From Falciphora oryzae (taxonomy: Eukaryota > Ascomycota > Sordariomycetes > Magnaporthales > Magnaporthaceae): a DNA stretch of 64,000 nt. The stretch covers positions 24,845 to 88,844 of the forward strand of contig JNVV01000090.1 in NCBI GenBank assembly GCA_000733355.1, read 5' to 3'. Below, one piece after another: positions 1 through 11,304 of the stretch. Numbering within the stretch: the stretch's first letter is position 1; the number at the start of each line of letters is the position of its first letter. Position numbers and translations under genes: made by a program. Under the pieces are notes generated by a model. It did not search any database. It was given only the letters and a program-made list of their open reading frames with translations, and was not told the origin of the DNA.

Positions 1-1432
1 GTACGGTCGGAATACAACTGGGACAATGAAAGTTGGAGATGAGAAAAGAGGTAATCAGAGCCCCAAAAGGACCGCAATCTGGCTTGGTTGCGGGCGACAT
101 GGTTAGCTTGTGACTCGGGCGGCGTGACGTCCGTTGTCGTTGTCTCGACTCGCCCGTGCTTCTGCCCGCGTCTTCGGGTCCGAATGCGCCGTCAGGGACT
201 TTGGCAAGCGTAGTCAACAATGCGCTTATAGGGCATGGAAGATTGAGGGCATGAAGCGCTGTCGTTTGTCATGTGTCCGGTCGAGTGGCCTTGGGCTGGG
301 ACAGTTGGAAGCTGTGGTGCTGCGGCTGAGGAAGGAGTGATTGATGCGGGGTGCGTTGTTGTGTTCCAAGCCAAGGGCCGGGAGTGGGACGTGCCCATAA
401 AAGTGTCCCATTACTCAAACTGTGGAGGCAGGGTACTGCATCTGGCAATCCATTGCATCAGGAGATGACGAAATGGAGCAATAAATAGCAGCTACATGTC
501 CTTACGGCCGCGACCGCCGTGAACGCACTCAGACGCCCGTTAGTCGAGCCGACGGGCGTATCGACCCAGAAGATCGTCCTGCCCCCGACGAAGCTGCTTC
601 TGGCTCTTCTTCAGCCTTCCACAGACCTTACGAGCCGCTTTTGGCTTCCTTTACGAAGACCAAGTTATTTTATGCGGGTGCAAGGATCTAAATAAACTGT
701 GTGGTGGGGCAGCTAAACGGAAAGGTTTGGATACTAGGTACCAAGAGTATCAACAGCGCCGCTTCTGGCCCTTGTCACGATTGCCGCGGGGAAAAGAGGC
801 TGGCTGCGATAACCCTAGACTTGTGGCTATCTAAAGCTGAAGGAAGCTAGAAATCGGTGCGGTGCACCGGACGATCCAGGCAGGGTTTTCAGTGGGCGAT
901 TGGGCACGGGCCAACGGCTGTCACGTGACCCATCGTGCCCTGGCCTCAACGGGGTGGAAGCCCGCGAGGGCCCGCCACGCCATAACAGCCCTTTTATAAA
1001 GCCACTTCAGGCTTTCTGGGTAAGTCGTCTTCTCCAGATGCGAGTTGTTGACAAAATTGAACGAAGACCTGGACCCTTGGCGTTAAAAGGTCTCACTCGA
1101 TAAGGTACGGGATTATTCTCGTTCGGGTTTCAGCCAAAAACGGATTGACCGAGGGCTGGAAATGGAAAGGGCGGGTAGTGTTACAGGCTCGCTCGTTCCC
1201 GGCAAGGATGGACAGGGATGGCAGTTGGGAATCTCGCCGGTTTTACAGGTACTAATGTCCATCCATGCCTGTCGGTCGGCCGAGCATCGGCACAATTAGC
1301 CAAGAAAGTAATCGGATATATTCCAGGTTGGCGAGCTTGTTCCTTCGGGACCTTGAGGGCTTGGTGTGGCTGCCCTCTTGGGGTATGATCGGCCGACCGA
1401 TTGAGTCTGTACCGGTCCGGTAATGTCGGTCG
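1..1432. other. Region without recognisable gene
   Basis: I see no convincing coding region here. Open frames are short, lack recognisable motifs and overlap on both strands. No repeat shared with the rest of the window was noticed. Confidence 0.5.
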
Positions 1433-2340
1433 GTTCAGGCCGGCGCACTCGCCGGCCGAACACACTACTACCACCCGCAGCGCTCACAACGCCCCGGCGT
1501 TTATACGCCTACTGCTGATCGCCCGCTCACCAACAAGGAGCGCCGGAACGCGGCCCGACCTCCGTGTGCCTTCGGGTTTAATTTATTAGCCGCCTCGATA
1601 GCAGCACTATAGCCTGGTGTAGATAAGCTTAGGTAGCGTTTGCACGTCGTATGCCTCTTGGGAGGCAGGGACTGGTAGATCCCAACTTTACCGACGTTAA
1701 TATACTCTCTCTCTCTCTCTCTCTCTCTCTCCCTTCGAGCTTTGCCGGCCAACTTACGGTAGTTTTTTTTTTTTTTTTTTGAATGATTTCGGCGTTTGTT
1801 CTCGTCGGGACTTGGTGCATTTTAATCGCCTTTGTGACACGCCGCACAGAACCACGATCAGCAGCCCTAGGGACCGCCACCGGTGGCCTCAGGGGAGGAC
1901 TCCGCGTGGTGGCCAGAGGGGCGCAAGCCCTGAGTGACGCGCTGATCCAGAGAGTTTCCCTCTATGACACGCACGCCGGCTGGCCTCCGCAGATAACGGA
2001 CGCCCAGTCCGGCCAAGGCGCATCCAAGCTCCGAACCCTGATAAGGGGACGAAGCATATCCAGCCCCGTACGGACGCCACGGAGGAGGAGGCGTGCCGGC
2101 GATAACCGAAGGACGGCTGGAGGACCAGGCATAAGAAGGGCCCAAGGGACCCCCTGTGAAGGGAGTCTGGAGGGCAAGCTATCGTTTTTTGTTTCACCAT
2201 CACCATAGACTTGTTGAGCCTTGCACGAATACGACTGTTGAACTGCTGGACCTTTGAGATCTCCCTGAGAGACACCCCCCTTTCCAAGCCTGACACTGCT
2301 GTAGCCTGCTATAGCAGAGCCGGAACCTGTTACAATGCTA
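1433..2340 (+). mobile_element. Rearranged copy of repeat family A
   Basis: Bases about 1433-1745 match the terminal part of the repeat at 13.0-13.4 kb (same strand) and those at 11.3-11.7 and 35.4-35.9 kb (opposite strand). Bases about 1840-2340 match, inverted, the internal coding-like part at 12.28-12.79 kb. The two blocks are therefore joined differently from the 11.3-13.4 kb copy, which marks this as a rearranged or nested relic. On the minus strand 2296-1889 preserves the start of the same internal protein (SLREIS, NSRIRARLN) but the frame is broken afterwards. The element class (LTR retrotransposon or other) is not clear because no reverse transcriptase or transposase was seen. Confidence 0.65.
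1704..1780. repeat. (CT)n microsatellite and poly-T run
   Basis: A CT dinucleotide run of about 30 bases at 1704-1733 marks the outer edge of the family A terminal segment (other copies end in short GA/CT or CTCA runs at the same point). A run of 18 T follows at 1763-1780. Confidence 0.85.
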
Positions 2341-2732
2341 TGGATACGCAAATGTTTATTTTCCTTTAGCCGCTATGCGCTCGTCTATTAGTATCCCTAA
2401 AGCGACGAGAGAGGGAGATGCAAGGAAGATAAGGTTTATAAACGTAATGCATTACTACCATAGGCTGAAAGGTCGGGTACTTGACGTACCATCCAAATGT
2501 AGTGACGACGCGCACCGTAAAATATTATAAGACCATCAAAAAGCGTGCCTTTCCAAACCAATGCTTAAAACCCATCCGAAAGAGTCGAGACGCAACGTTT
2601 ATATCGAACTGTTTATCCAAACCCTCACCCCACACGACCTTTTCTATCCCAGACCCCTGAAATCGACGATAGGTGGAAATCGTACATCGTAGCTTTCCGA
2701 GACGAAAGGAAATAGGGCCAGGGCTGCTGGGG
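2341..2732. other. Intergenic, nothing seen
   Basis: No gene, RNA or repeat recognised between the family A relic and the 3' end of the hypothetical gene on the minus strand. Confidence 0.5.
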
Positions 2733-3638
2733 CTATTGGCCCTCCTGGTACACCTGGTATCGCAGGCCGTCGCGCAGGCCGTCGCACACGCCCGCGATGG
2801 TCTCGTCGGCGAACCACTGCAGGATGCTGCCCAGCCCGTTGCCGCCACGGTCGTCGACCATGGCGTACGACGCTTTGCTGACGTTGCCGATGGTGTTGGC
2901 CGCCGACGTGCTTATGCTGGCGAAGGAGCTGGCCACGGACATTGTTTGCCGCGTCACCCGCTCCGGGATCTGGTGCTCGTTCCCAAACCGCACCACCTCC
3001 TGCGCCGTCGTCACGACGACCGACATGAAGAGCCGCAGCATGAAGATGAGGCCCGTCATGAGCGTCTGCACCGTCCGGTGAACAAGCGAGGGCCCGTCGC
3101 CCCTCGCGCCCGTCGGAAGCGCCACGGGCGAGGACGGGCCGGACGACCGCCGGAGCTCGCCGCAGCCGCAGCTAAGATGGCTCCGCTGTCGCAGGGCCGC
3201 CTCCTGAAGCAGCGGATCGGGAAGCGAGCCGCGGAGGATGCCGACCTCGAACTCGTCCAGGTCGCGAGGGAGGCCCTGGAGCAGGTACGCGACGCCGTCG
3301 AGGCAGGCCCGCCGCTCGAACATCGGGTTCGGATCGGGGTTCACAGGGTCAGCCTCCGCCTCCGAGTCGCGTAGCGGCTCCCGCCCCCTGCGCTGGAACT
3401 TGCGGTCGATCCCCGCGGTGGGGCCTGCTGCGCACGATGACGCCGACGAGGCCGTCGAGATGGACCTCCGCGGAAGGCGCAGGAACTGGAAGCCCATCCT
3501 GCTCTCGGACTGGGGCTGCTGTGGCTTGGCGCTGGTGTAGTCGACAACCTTGCGTGCACGCTCCTGCCTCGGGGGCGAGTACTGGGCGATATCTCTCGGG
3601 TCGGCAGTGATGTTGCTCTCGTCGGTGTTGCTCTCCAT
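2733..3638 (-). CDS. Hypothetical protein with one membrane segment
   Basis: A single uninterrupted frame of 301 residues. I do not recognise the family. Residues about 1-110 are polar and rich in Ser, Pro and Arg. Around residue 210 lies a hydrophobic stretch (LMTGLIFMLRLFMSVVV) that could span or lie on a membrane, followed by a Ser/Thr/Ala-rich helix-like part and a C-terminus with GLGSILQWF. High GC at third positions and the length of the frame argue for real coding, yet the opposite strand also carries a 233-residue open frame, as is common in GC-rich DNA. The minus frame is preferred because it has a better composition and a plausible membrane anchor. No intron is needed. Function unknown. 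Confidence 0.5.
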   Translation of the reverse strand: MESNTDESNITADPRDIAQYSPPRQERARKVVDYTSAKPQQPQSESRMGFQFLRLPRRSISTASSASSCAAGPTAGIDRKFQRRGREPLRDSEAEADPVNPDPNPMFERRACLDGVAYLLQGLPRDLDEFEVGILRGSLPDPLLQEAALRQRSHLSCGCGELRRSSGPSSPVALPTGARGDGPSLVHRTVQTLMTGLIFMLRLFMSVVVTTAQEVVRFGNEHQIPERVTRQTMSVASSFASISTSAANTIGNVSKASYAMVDDRGGNGLGSILQWFADETIAGVCDGLRDGLRYQVYQEGQ

Positions 3639-6600
3639 ACCCTCCTCGACGACGAGTCTTACGTCATCGGTGGAGGGTGGACGGAGACTGTCGGCAGTGG
3701 ATATGGAGGTCTGGGACTAGAGGACAAAGGGCTGCGGGGAGGAAGGACGTGGTCTTCATCCTTCTTTGACTGACTGATCGCCTAATCGAAGGGATAGGCG
3801 GGATGATGGCCTGGATAGAGGTCGGGAGGACCTCGAAGATGACAGATACTTGCCTCGCGGTCAGGCCCCCGTCTTGTGAGGCTGCCACCATGATGGTGGG
3901 CGACCTTTGGAGGCTGCGACAAGTTGCTTTAAGGACGGGAAGAAACGGGAGCCAGAAAAGGAAAGGGAAGGAACAAGCCAGATATCCAAGCTCGGACCTT
4001 GGGTTTAACAGCCACAAAAATTTACCCAGAGCCGCAGAAATAAAGTGGGAAGATTCCGTATGTTCAGGCTTGACACCTTGTCCCATCTTTGGGCTCTTTA
4101 TCCTCCGGGGGTCGCTTTTCATCATTATGAAGGTTACATATAAACAAGGACACCTTTGGAAAGCACGAAATAAATTTTTCGTTTTGTTGTTTGTTATCTC
4201 TCTTGCCCTGCCAATCCTTAGGGCCTCCCTCCGGGCCATCCTCTGCGGCGACTCACCTGATTGCACGTTGATGCGGCCGCTATGAGGAGGAGAATACGCA
4301 ATATCATACTCGATGCAAGCCGCTTCCCACTAGAAGGAGAAAAAAAACTAGGCGGGAGTCGGCAGATGATCCATTGGAGTAGCCAACGGCCATCTTTCAC
4401 CCCTTGTCATGTGTTTTCCTTCTGGAACACAAGGGCCCAAATGCAACTTCACCCTTCATCTCCACCACGCCAGTTTGTTGCTGCACTCTGGGCTGGATAC
4501 CAGGCGAGAGAAAGGAGTCCCCGCCATCTTCCTCCAGTGGGACGAGACTTGGGTGACGTTCTGGGGCTGGCGACAAAAATAGGTAACTAAACAAAAGCAA
4601 CGGGGAAAACAAGAAAAAGCCCGACGCAGAAAGAAATCACATCGAGGAAAGGGGGCGTGTGCTTTTTTCCCCTTTTCTTGGTCAGCCGTCAATTGGGTCC
4701 CTTACATACTGGGCGCGCACCCGCTGATCGGTGCTCGCTACCGACAAGACGCGAAATGCAAAGCGGCGTTTCCGCCCACCCAGGCCTATAATCCGGTACC
4801 GCGAAACGTGGGCGGTCACGTTGGCGGAACCATTTTTCTTTGGGGGCACCCGGGGCACACTACTCTACTTTCCAAAGTCGGAAAGCAACACCGAGGGCGT
4901 TACCAATGCTTGGCTTTCTGGCACACGCGCAAGTCTCACCCACAGAGACGTGTCAGCCCCAGGGCACCGCCCGGGTTACATGGAATACCACCAAACCCAT
5001 CCATCAAGCGACCAGGGGGCGTGTGCGTGTGCGGGTTATAATACCACCTACGTAAGTAAGCTCGTCGTCGTCGGCGGCGGCGGCGGGGGGGAGCTGACAG
5101 GCCTTTCATTTTGCTGGGTTCCTGGTGTGTCGGAAACTACGAGCAGGCTCAATACTAAACTTGGGGAAGGATCCGGGAAACACAAGGTGAAGGAAGGGAG
5201 GCCTTCGTCATTGGGCGCGCCGCACGAGCGCCCGGACGCCATCCCCATCCTGCCCCCGGCGAGGGCAGCCATTCGGCGAAGCTCCGGGGATATTAACAGT
5301 CATCATATATCAAGGCGTTTCGGTTGGTGGTTGGTTTGTAAGCTCCCCAAGTGGCGAGCCCGCGCACCGCCCGATGGCACCCTCGGACGCCATCGGGGTT
5401 TGCAGATGGCGGCTTTCATCACATTGGTGAGGGAGGGTATTGTAGGAGGGTATATGGAGGCGGGGCGCAAACGCCTACCTTGGCAATATCTGCTCGTGGT
5501 CACGAGGCAGGACCTGGTTTTTGGGGCTGCATCCCATCCATCCTCGCGCCTGCTTTCTCTCCTCTGACCTGGGCCCCTACCATCGGAAGAATTTCCCGCC
5601 TCTGCGGGCTCTCTTGGGGGCAGGTTCTGGAAGGGGGCGTGTGCAGATTTCTTCTAGAGGCGGTGGACACGGGCCGGTCGTTCCCGGTCAACAGCAACAA
5701 CAACAACAACAACAACAAAAAGTGTCTTGTGTTATCCGTACAGTCGGTGAGGCTGGCTGGGATTTCACCCGACCGCTTGCTCCGTATAACCGGATCGCTT
5801 TTTTTTTTTTTTTTTTTTTTTCTTTTTTGCAATAATCCTCGGCATATATGTGCATTATTAGTTATAGCAACCTCGAGTATTTTGTAGGTACCTTTATGTG
5901 TTTTCCCAGCATATCAACCCTGCGCCTAGAAAGATATCAGGCCGATCAGGCTAGGGAAACGGGCATACATGAAAAAGAACAAAAGGTACAGCAGTCTCGA
6001 TACGAAATATGAACGATGACACATGAAATATGCTAGATCATAAGATGTCACATACACGCGTCCCTCGGAGATGCGCTGTTTTGGCACTTGTTTATCTTCG
6101 TGTCTACCTAGGCCGGTACCTAGGTAGGCAGAGACGTAAGCCGATTCTCGAGGCCATACGTACACTTAGGCGGAAGCACCCGCCGTCGAGATTGCCACGG
6201 CCCGTTCCAACATACCGGGCCTAGACGACCCGAAACCAAAGACGCGGTGAGGATGGGAAACGCCATGCATGTACGCGCGAGTGAGTGGCAAAAAACATCG
6301 CGCCCGCCGCCCCGAGCAGAAAGCGGTCTGCAAACGCCGACCGAGCAACGTTGCGTCGCGTCCCGGATTCATGGGACCCGGGAGGGGGGGAGGCAAAGCA
6401 TGCCCGTCCTCCCGTGGCGGCCATGCGAGACATTTGGGACGACGCTGGACCAGGCACACACACCTCAGAGGCGAGATCGAGTTGGACGAGATCGCATACC
6501 CCCGTGCGACGGGGCAACGAGTCAGGCGAACGCCCGCTCTCGGATCGCCGTGTCTCAATCCCCTTGTGTCCGTCGCCCGGCACCGGGGAGCAGGCCTTCC

Positions 6601-6675
6601 GCGAGACATTGCGCCGCCTGGGCGGCGTAGATAGGCGGGCGGGCGAAAAGGCGGACACCCAAAGCAGGCATCGGT
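3639..6675. other. Long intergenic stretch
   Basis: No convincing gene. Several 100-280 residue open frames (for example 4731-5567 plus) have low-complexity or arbitrary composition and no motif. A short (AAC)n run lies at about 5694-5717 and poly-T runs near 5799-5821. Nothing else recognised. Confidence 0.45.
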
Positions 6676-6702
6676 AAAAAAAAAAAAAAAAAAAAAGACA
6701 AA
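6676..6702 (-). terminator. RNA polymerase III T-run terminator of the 5S gene
   Basis: Directly after the 5S rRNA 3' end, reading on the minus strand, come a TTTT-type stretch and then an uninterrupted run of about 21 T (A on the given strand, 6676-6696). Long T runs are the normal Pol III stop signal. Confidence 0.8.
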
Positions 6703-6821
6703 ACATACAACACCGAGGATTCCCCAGTGGTCACCCACCTGAGTACTAGTTCGGCCCTCACTGGTTTGACTAGGGGAGAGCGGACGGGATCCCGTATATT
6801 CCAGTGGGTATGGTCGTATGT
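6703..6821 (-). rRNA. 5S ribosomal RNA
   Basis: The minus strand reads through a 119-nt segment that starts ACATACGACC and ends GTTGTATGT, so both ends pair as 5S stem I. The internal blocks GGGATCCCGTCCGCTC and GTGGGTGACCACTGG are the conserved loop and promoter (A block to C block) parts of fungal 5S rRNA. The length is exactly that of ascomycete 5S genes. It stands alone, as in Neurospora and other filamentous ascomycetes in which 5S genes are dispersed and not part of the rDNA unit. A few positions differ from the commonest fungal form, so a mildly diverged variant is possible. Confidence 0.95.
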
Positions 6822-7247
6822 GGCTGCTTCATTCAAGCGCCAGACTCAAGTTGCACCAGCTACCGCTTAAGGATCTTCGACTCTGTCTTTAAGTTTTTGC
6901 CTCGCAGGCTGTCAAAGCAGTCGAGGGCAGTACAATTGAAGGAGCAGAAAGATGATATTCGGAGTAGGTTGGAGGCCGGAGGCCTAGCCCTGCAGAGATT
7001 TGGATATCTCTGCGGGATCCAACTTGTGGAGCCTCCTCCCTTATCTCCAGGCCCAACTCCTCTATCTACGATCAGGGCCCTACTGGCCGTGGCAACCACT
7101 CTCGCCGACAGCGTACAATCGATTGGCGAAAGGAGGAATTCATCTCGATTCTGCCCTAACTGCTGCGCGTCGCCGCCGACAACTGCCCGGTTTAAGTGTT
7201 CCACTCGCTTATGAACTACGTTGATTAATCCTTTTGCCCCAAATTTT
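6822..7247. other. Intergenic, up to assembly gap
   Basis: Open frames exist on both strands (plus 6804-7214, minus continuing into the gap), but neither shows a recognisable domain. It may hold the 3' end of the receptor gene that enters the gap from the right. Confidence 0.35.
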
Positions 7248-7597
7248 NNNNNNNNNNNNNNNNNNNNNNNNNNNNNNNNNNNNNNNNNNNNNNNNNNNNN
7301 NNNNNNNNNNNNNNNNNNNNNNNNNNNNNNNNNNNNNNNNNNNNNNNNNNNNNNNNNNNNNNNNNNNNNNNNNNNNNNNNNNNNNNNNNNNNNNNNNNNN
7401 NNNNNNNNNNNNNNNNNNNNNNNNNNNNNNNNNNNNNNNNNNNNNNNNNNNNNNNNNNNNNNNNNNNNNNNNNNNNNNNNNNNNNNNNNNNNNNNNNNNN
7501 NNNNNNNNNNNNNNNNNNNNNNNNNNNNNNNNNNNNNNNNNNNNNNNNNNNNNNNNNNNNNNNNNNNNNNNNNNNNNNNNNNNNNNNNNNNNNNNNN
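7248..7597. other. Assembly gap (350 N)
   Basis: Run of N. It hides the 3' end of the PTH11-like receptor gene. Confidence 0.99.
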
Positions 7598-9242
7598 CCA
7601 GCATAGTGGTCGAGTCCTGGCCCTGCACCCGGCCCCCGCCCTCGCCGCCATCGTGGTGGTGGCGGAAGGTCTCGAGCGAGTCCCGCCCCAGCCCGCCGCC
7701 CGGCGAGCCGCTGTCGCCGCTGTCGCCGCGGCGGTCCAGGTAGGTATCACCCACCTCCTCGATCCAACGCATGTCGCCACTACCACCACCACAGCCTAGT
7801 TTGGCCTTAGTAACCGGCGCGGACCCGATCGTTTCCACCCTGGGGCCCCCGCTGGCCCCCCCGGGCCCGGATTCGGAACCGCTGCCACCGCCGCTGCCGC
7901 CCGACGCACGGCCCTTGGGGGTCAGGCGGGCCGTTTTTGTCAGCAGCGGGCGGCACGCGGAAAGGGATACCACGGCGAGGCCGGTGCAAAGTTCCGCCGG
8001 GAACAGGATGCCTTTAGTCATGTCCCCCATGGTTGCTGTTAGTTTTGGTGGCCATTTGTTCCCACATTCACAGCCCGGGTACACAGTAAAAGTTCCTCCT
8101 ACTCCTCCTGCCGTAATTTGGAAACGTACGTAATGCATTCATATCGAACCCCGACAGCACCTCGAAAAAGGCGACGAAGCGGGCGACGGTCATCAGCAAC
8201 GTCAGGGCGCCCAGGGCGAACAGCGCGCACACGGCCACCTTGGCCCGGGTCTCCAGTCGCAGCTTGAACATGATGGGGAAGGGGAACAGGAAGACTGAAT
8301 TGGGTGAGCGGGCGGGTCTCCTGGTCGTCAGTAAGTTTCCTTCTTCCAAGTAGCATCATCCCTCCCCAACAAAGGGGGCGCCAGCGCGACTTGCCCAGAA
8401 GCTCACTGCTCAGGTGCAGGGACCAGAGGGTGTAAAGGAGAGTCGGCGAGGTCAAGGCTGAGCACGACTCTGGTCCTTGCTGGGTAGGGTCTCTGCAGAA
8501 AGGGGGGTCGTGGTTAACCGCCAGAGGTTCGTCACATGTTGCGTGCCGGAGATTCGCGAATAGGGCAAAGGGATGCCAAAAGGCAGACGTGGCGGGGGTT
8601 TCTTTCTTACACGTTCCGCTCGGGGTCAGGCCCGCACCAGAAAATGTCGGCCAAAATGGTGGTCACGAACGCGCACGCGGTGTAGATGGAGACGGCCCAA
8701 AGAACGCCCCTGGTCCGACTGCTCGTTACGGGGACGATGGCGAAGTAGAGGGCCACCATGCTGAACTTGGGGTAGTACAGGGCCGGGTCGTAGAGGAAGT
8801 TGGTTGCGTAAATGATCCTGAGGATCCACGCTGGGTACGAACCGGTCGGGTCCGGTTTAAGGAAGTCCGCAGCGTACCGGATGGTTATACAAATGACGAT
8901 GCCGAGCGCCGACGCAAGGCCAAGGACCAGCAGCCAATCCGAAAAGAGGATGCGCTCCCTACGGAGGCGGAGGCGGACGAGGAACCTGAGGCTGACGGAC
9001 AGGGCCGTGACCCACCAGATGATCCATAACGCCGCCTAGTCGTCGTCGGAGGTCTTAGTAAAATGGGGCATCCGAGCTCGCTCCGGATGTGATGCTGGGA
9101 GGATCGAGCGTAGGTGTATAAGCTAAAGATAAGGGCATGGAAAAGCGATACGACGTCCGCTTGCATCACCACTCCCTGGGAAGGCTGGATATGGGGGAAA
9201 AAAATCATCAGCACGTACAACGACACTGGAATCCGAAATCAT
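7598..9242 (-). CDS. PTH11-like seven-helix receptor (fungal rhodopsin domain), 3' end missing
   Basis: Five exons join with consistent phases: 9242-9219, 9035-8611, 8492-8407, 8294-8130 and 8035-7598, each intron GT-AG. The predicted protein starts MISDSSVV and then shows seven hydrophobic helices with the motifs usual for the fungal integral membrane/rhodopsin family: FSDWLLVLGL in helix 2, NFLYDPALYYPKFS before helix 3, IFWCGPDP after helix 4, FLFPFP near helix 5, ALFALGALTLL in helix 6 and ELCTGLAVVSL in helix 7. A Gly/Ser-rich cytoplasmic tail follows and runs into the gap. Such proteins are plasma-membrane receptor candidates sensing surfaces or nutrients in filamentous fungi; ligand unknown. 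About 379 residues are visible. Exon 1 is short (8 codons) and is the least certain exon; the rest is supported by family pattern. Confidence 0.85.
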
Positions 9243-11304
9243 CGCGGGCCCCCAAGTGGCGCCGCTAGCGAATGGTCGAAAGTTTTTGCCTTGCCCTTTG
9301 GCCCTTATTGGTGTACGCTATAACCCTTAAAGGGTGCTCCGGCAGTAAGGGGGATCTCGCAAGGGCTAACCATTGCTTAGGAGCAGCAGGAAAACTGTCG
9401 GATAGTTGCACGAAACGGCCAAGGTGCTTTTTAATAAAAGGTGGCCTGCGGGATGGGAGAAACACATCCATCCAAGGACGGGCGGATAACGCACGAGGTG
9501 GCGCGTTATCGGAATTGCGATAGGGCGCCATATCTGCAGAATTTCATGGGAGGCGCATTTAAGCACCTGGATTAGTTAGGGCAACTTGGCTAGGGCAGCT
9601 CCGGTTGGGCTCAGATCTGCGGCCCCCTATCTCCAGCGGAAAGAAAAAGAAAGAAACACGGCATAAGCCGGCGGGCAAAGTGCCCATCATACGGCCAGGG
9701 CTAAGGGGTACGGCCACTAATCTGCTTGTGCGTAGGGAGGACCTTTGCGTCCCCTGGCTCCTTGCGCTTCCGCAAACCAGGCTGCTGGAGCCTATGCCAC
9801 CCAGCACAGGCCGAACTCTGCTCACCAGAAGCCGCATATTAAATCAAATGCATGTGGACAACCTTCCGCGCAACAGCCATACATAGATGGCACGGTGGGT
9901 GGCAGCCGTTTTTTCTAAGCCCACGCCTCAATGGTCTGGATTCCGGCTTAGCACCCTGGACACGGACGAAGGGAGCCTCCAAAGGTCCAGAACGAGAGAG
10001 GCGTGCAGAGAGGCGCATTCGCACCCTTGGCGATGGGTCGATGCGGGCTGCAGGGCATGCCGGGGCACACAGCGACGAAAAGAACCGATGATCCCTTGTC
10101 CCGTTGAGGCCGCGACTGCAGGATGGGAAGTGCAAAGCCTGGCGGCTCTTCTCAGCCGCCGGCCGTGGCGTCGGAATAAGCCGCTTGGGGGACATGTCGC
10201 CTCGCAATCCGCAATCACGCTCACCGAATTCGTCAACGTAGGTTAGACAGCATCTGCGGTAAAGGGAGAGGAAATATAACAATCGAGTCTTGGAGGGCAC
10301 TTTTGGACGTGTTGTATATGGTCCGCATTTTAGTCGCCGCCCGTTACCAAGACCAGCGAGACCGGTCAACGACGGCAGGCAGTCAAAAAGGGAACAGGGC
10401 CATGCGTTTTTCTGCCTTTGACCGTGCGCCCCCCAGTGGCGTGGCGTCCATCACCTCATCTTTAAAGTATCGCCTAGGCTGAACGCGGCTAAGGGCATGT
10501 TGGAGACTTTAGGCGGCGGCTCCCCAGACCATTTGGCCAAAGCTTCGGATTGCGGTGCGGGAGCATCCAGCTGGATAAGCCACCTCTGGCCTATCCTGCA
10601 GTCAACCCGCAGTCAAACACAGCTAAGGGGCTCGGTTCGAGTCGCACCAACGAAGCTCGCAACCCGCCGAGCCCGCATCCTTAAGGGAGGACTCACTCTT
10701 TCTTCTTGGCGTCAGCTGTAAGACGTCTGGGGGGAGGAGGGACAGACGGTGGCGGGGAAGAGGAGAGCTATCTTTGAACCCGCCGACACTATCAATAAGC
10801 CGCAGAGGTTTAAGCTTCCGAGAGACCGCAGTTAGCAAAGACGCGCTTGGGGCAGGCGGCCTTTCCCCTCCCATAGGGCTGCAGCAGCGGTAGCGGTCCT
10901 CTAGGACGCCATTAGCTTTAAACTGTGCCTCCTTACCCTCAGCACGATTTTTCTCGGTCAGTGGAGGATCCCGGAAGGCCCCCTTCCACCCGCCTCTCCT
11001 ACCGTGGTAATCGGTGAGCTGAGAGGGCTGGTTGGCCCGTGGCGTCATCCTGCCTGAGCACGACCCGCAGGCTGCAGTTTATATGCCGGCAGCAACCTCG
11101 TGTTCGAAATTGGTTGGAAGCCCGGCAGCACATGGCTGGCTAAGAGGATAAGGGGATAAGGAGAGGCAAAAGTAAAAGGGGTAAGCGAGGATATAGGCCG
11201 AGGGCACCGTCTCGGGCTTGGCGGGTGAGCAGCTCGCAAGGTGATGTAAGGAGGCGGAAAGCATGATAGCCACGGATAGTAAGGATGGTGTGTGTGAGAG
11301 AGAG
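9243..11304. other. Intergenic, nothing recognised
   Basis: Frames on both strands reach 140-176 residues (for example minus 9839-10369 and 10623-11048) but have no motif, no intron logic and no sign of a family. A tRNA-like GGTTCGAGTC at 10633 was checked and rejected. Confidence 0.45.

Noticed and set aside
4731..5567. 278-residue plus-strand frame
   Set aside because: No domain, mixed composition, Gly-run artefact from a GGC repeat; no intron or start context support.
10560..10650. tRNA-like B box (GGTTCGAGTC) at 10633
   Set aside because: The bases on both sides do not pair as a T stem, and no A box or acceptor stem lies at the right distance.
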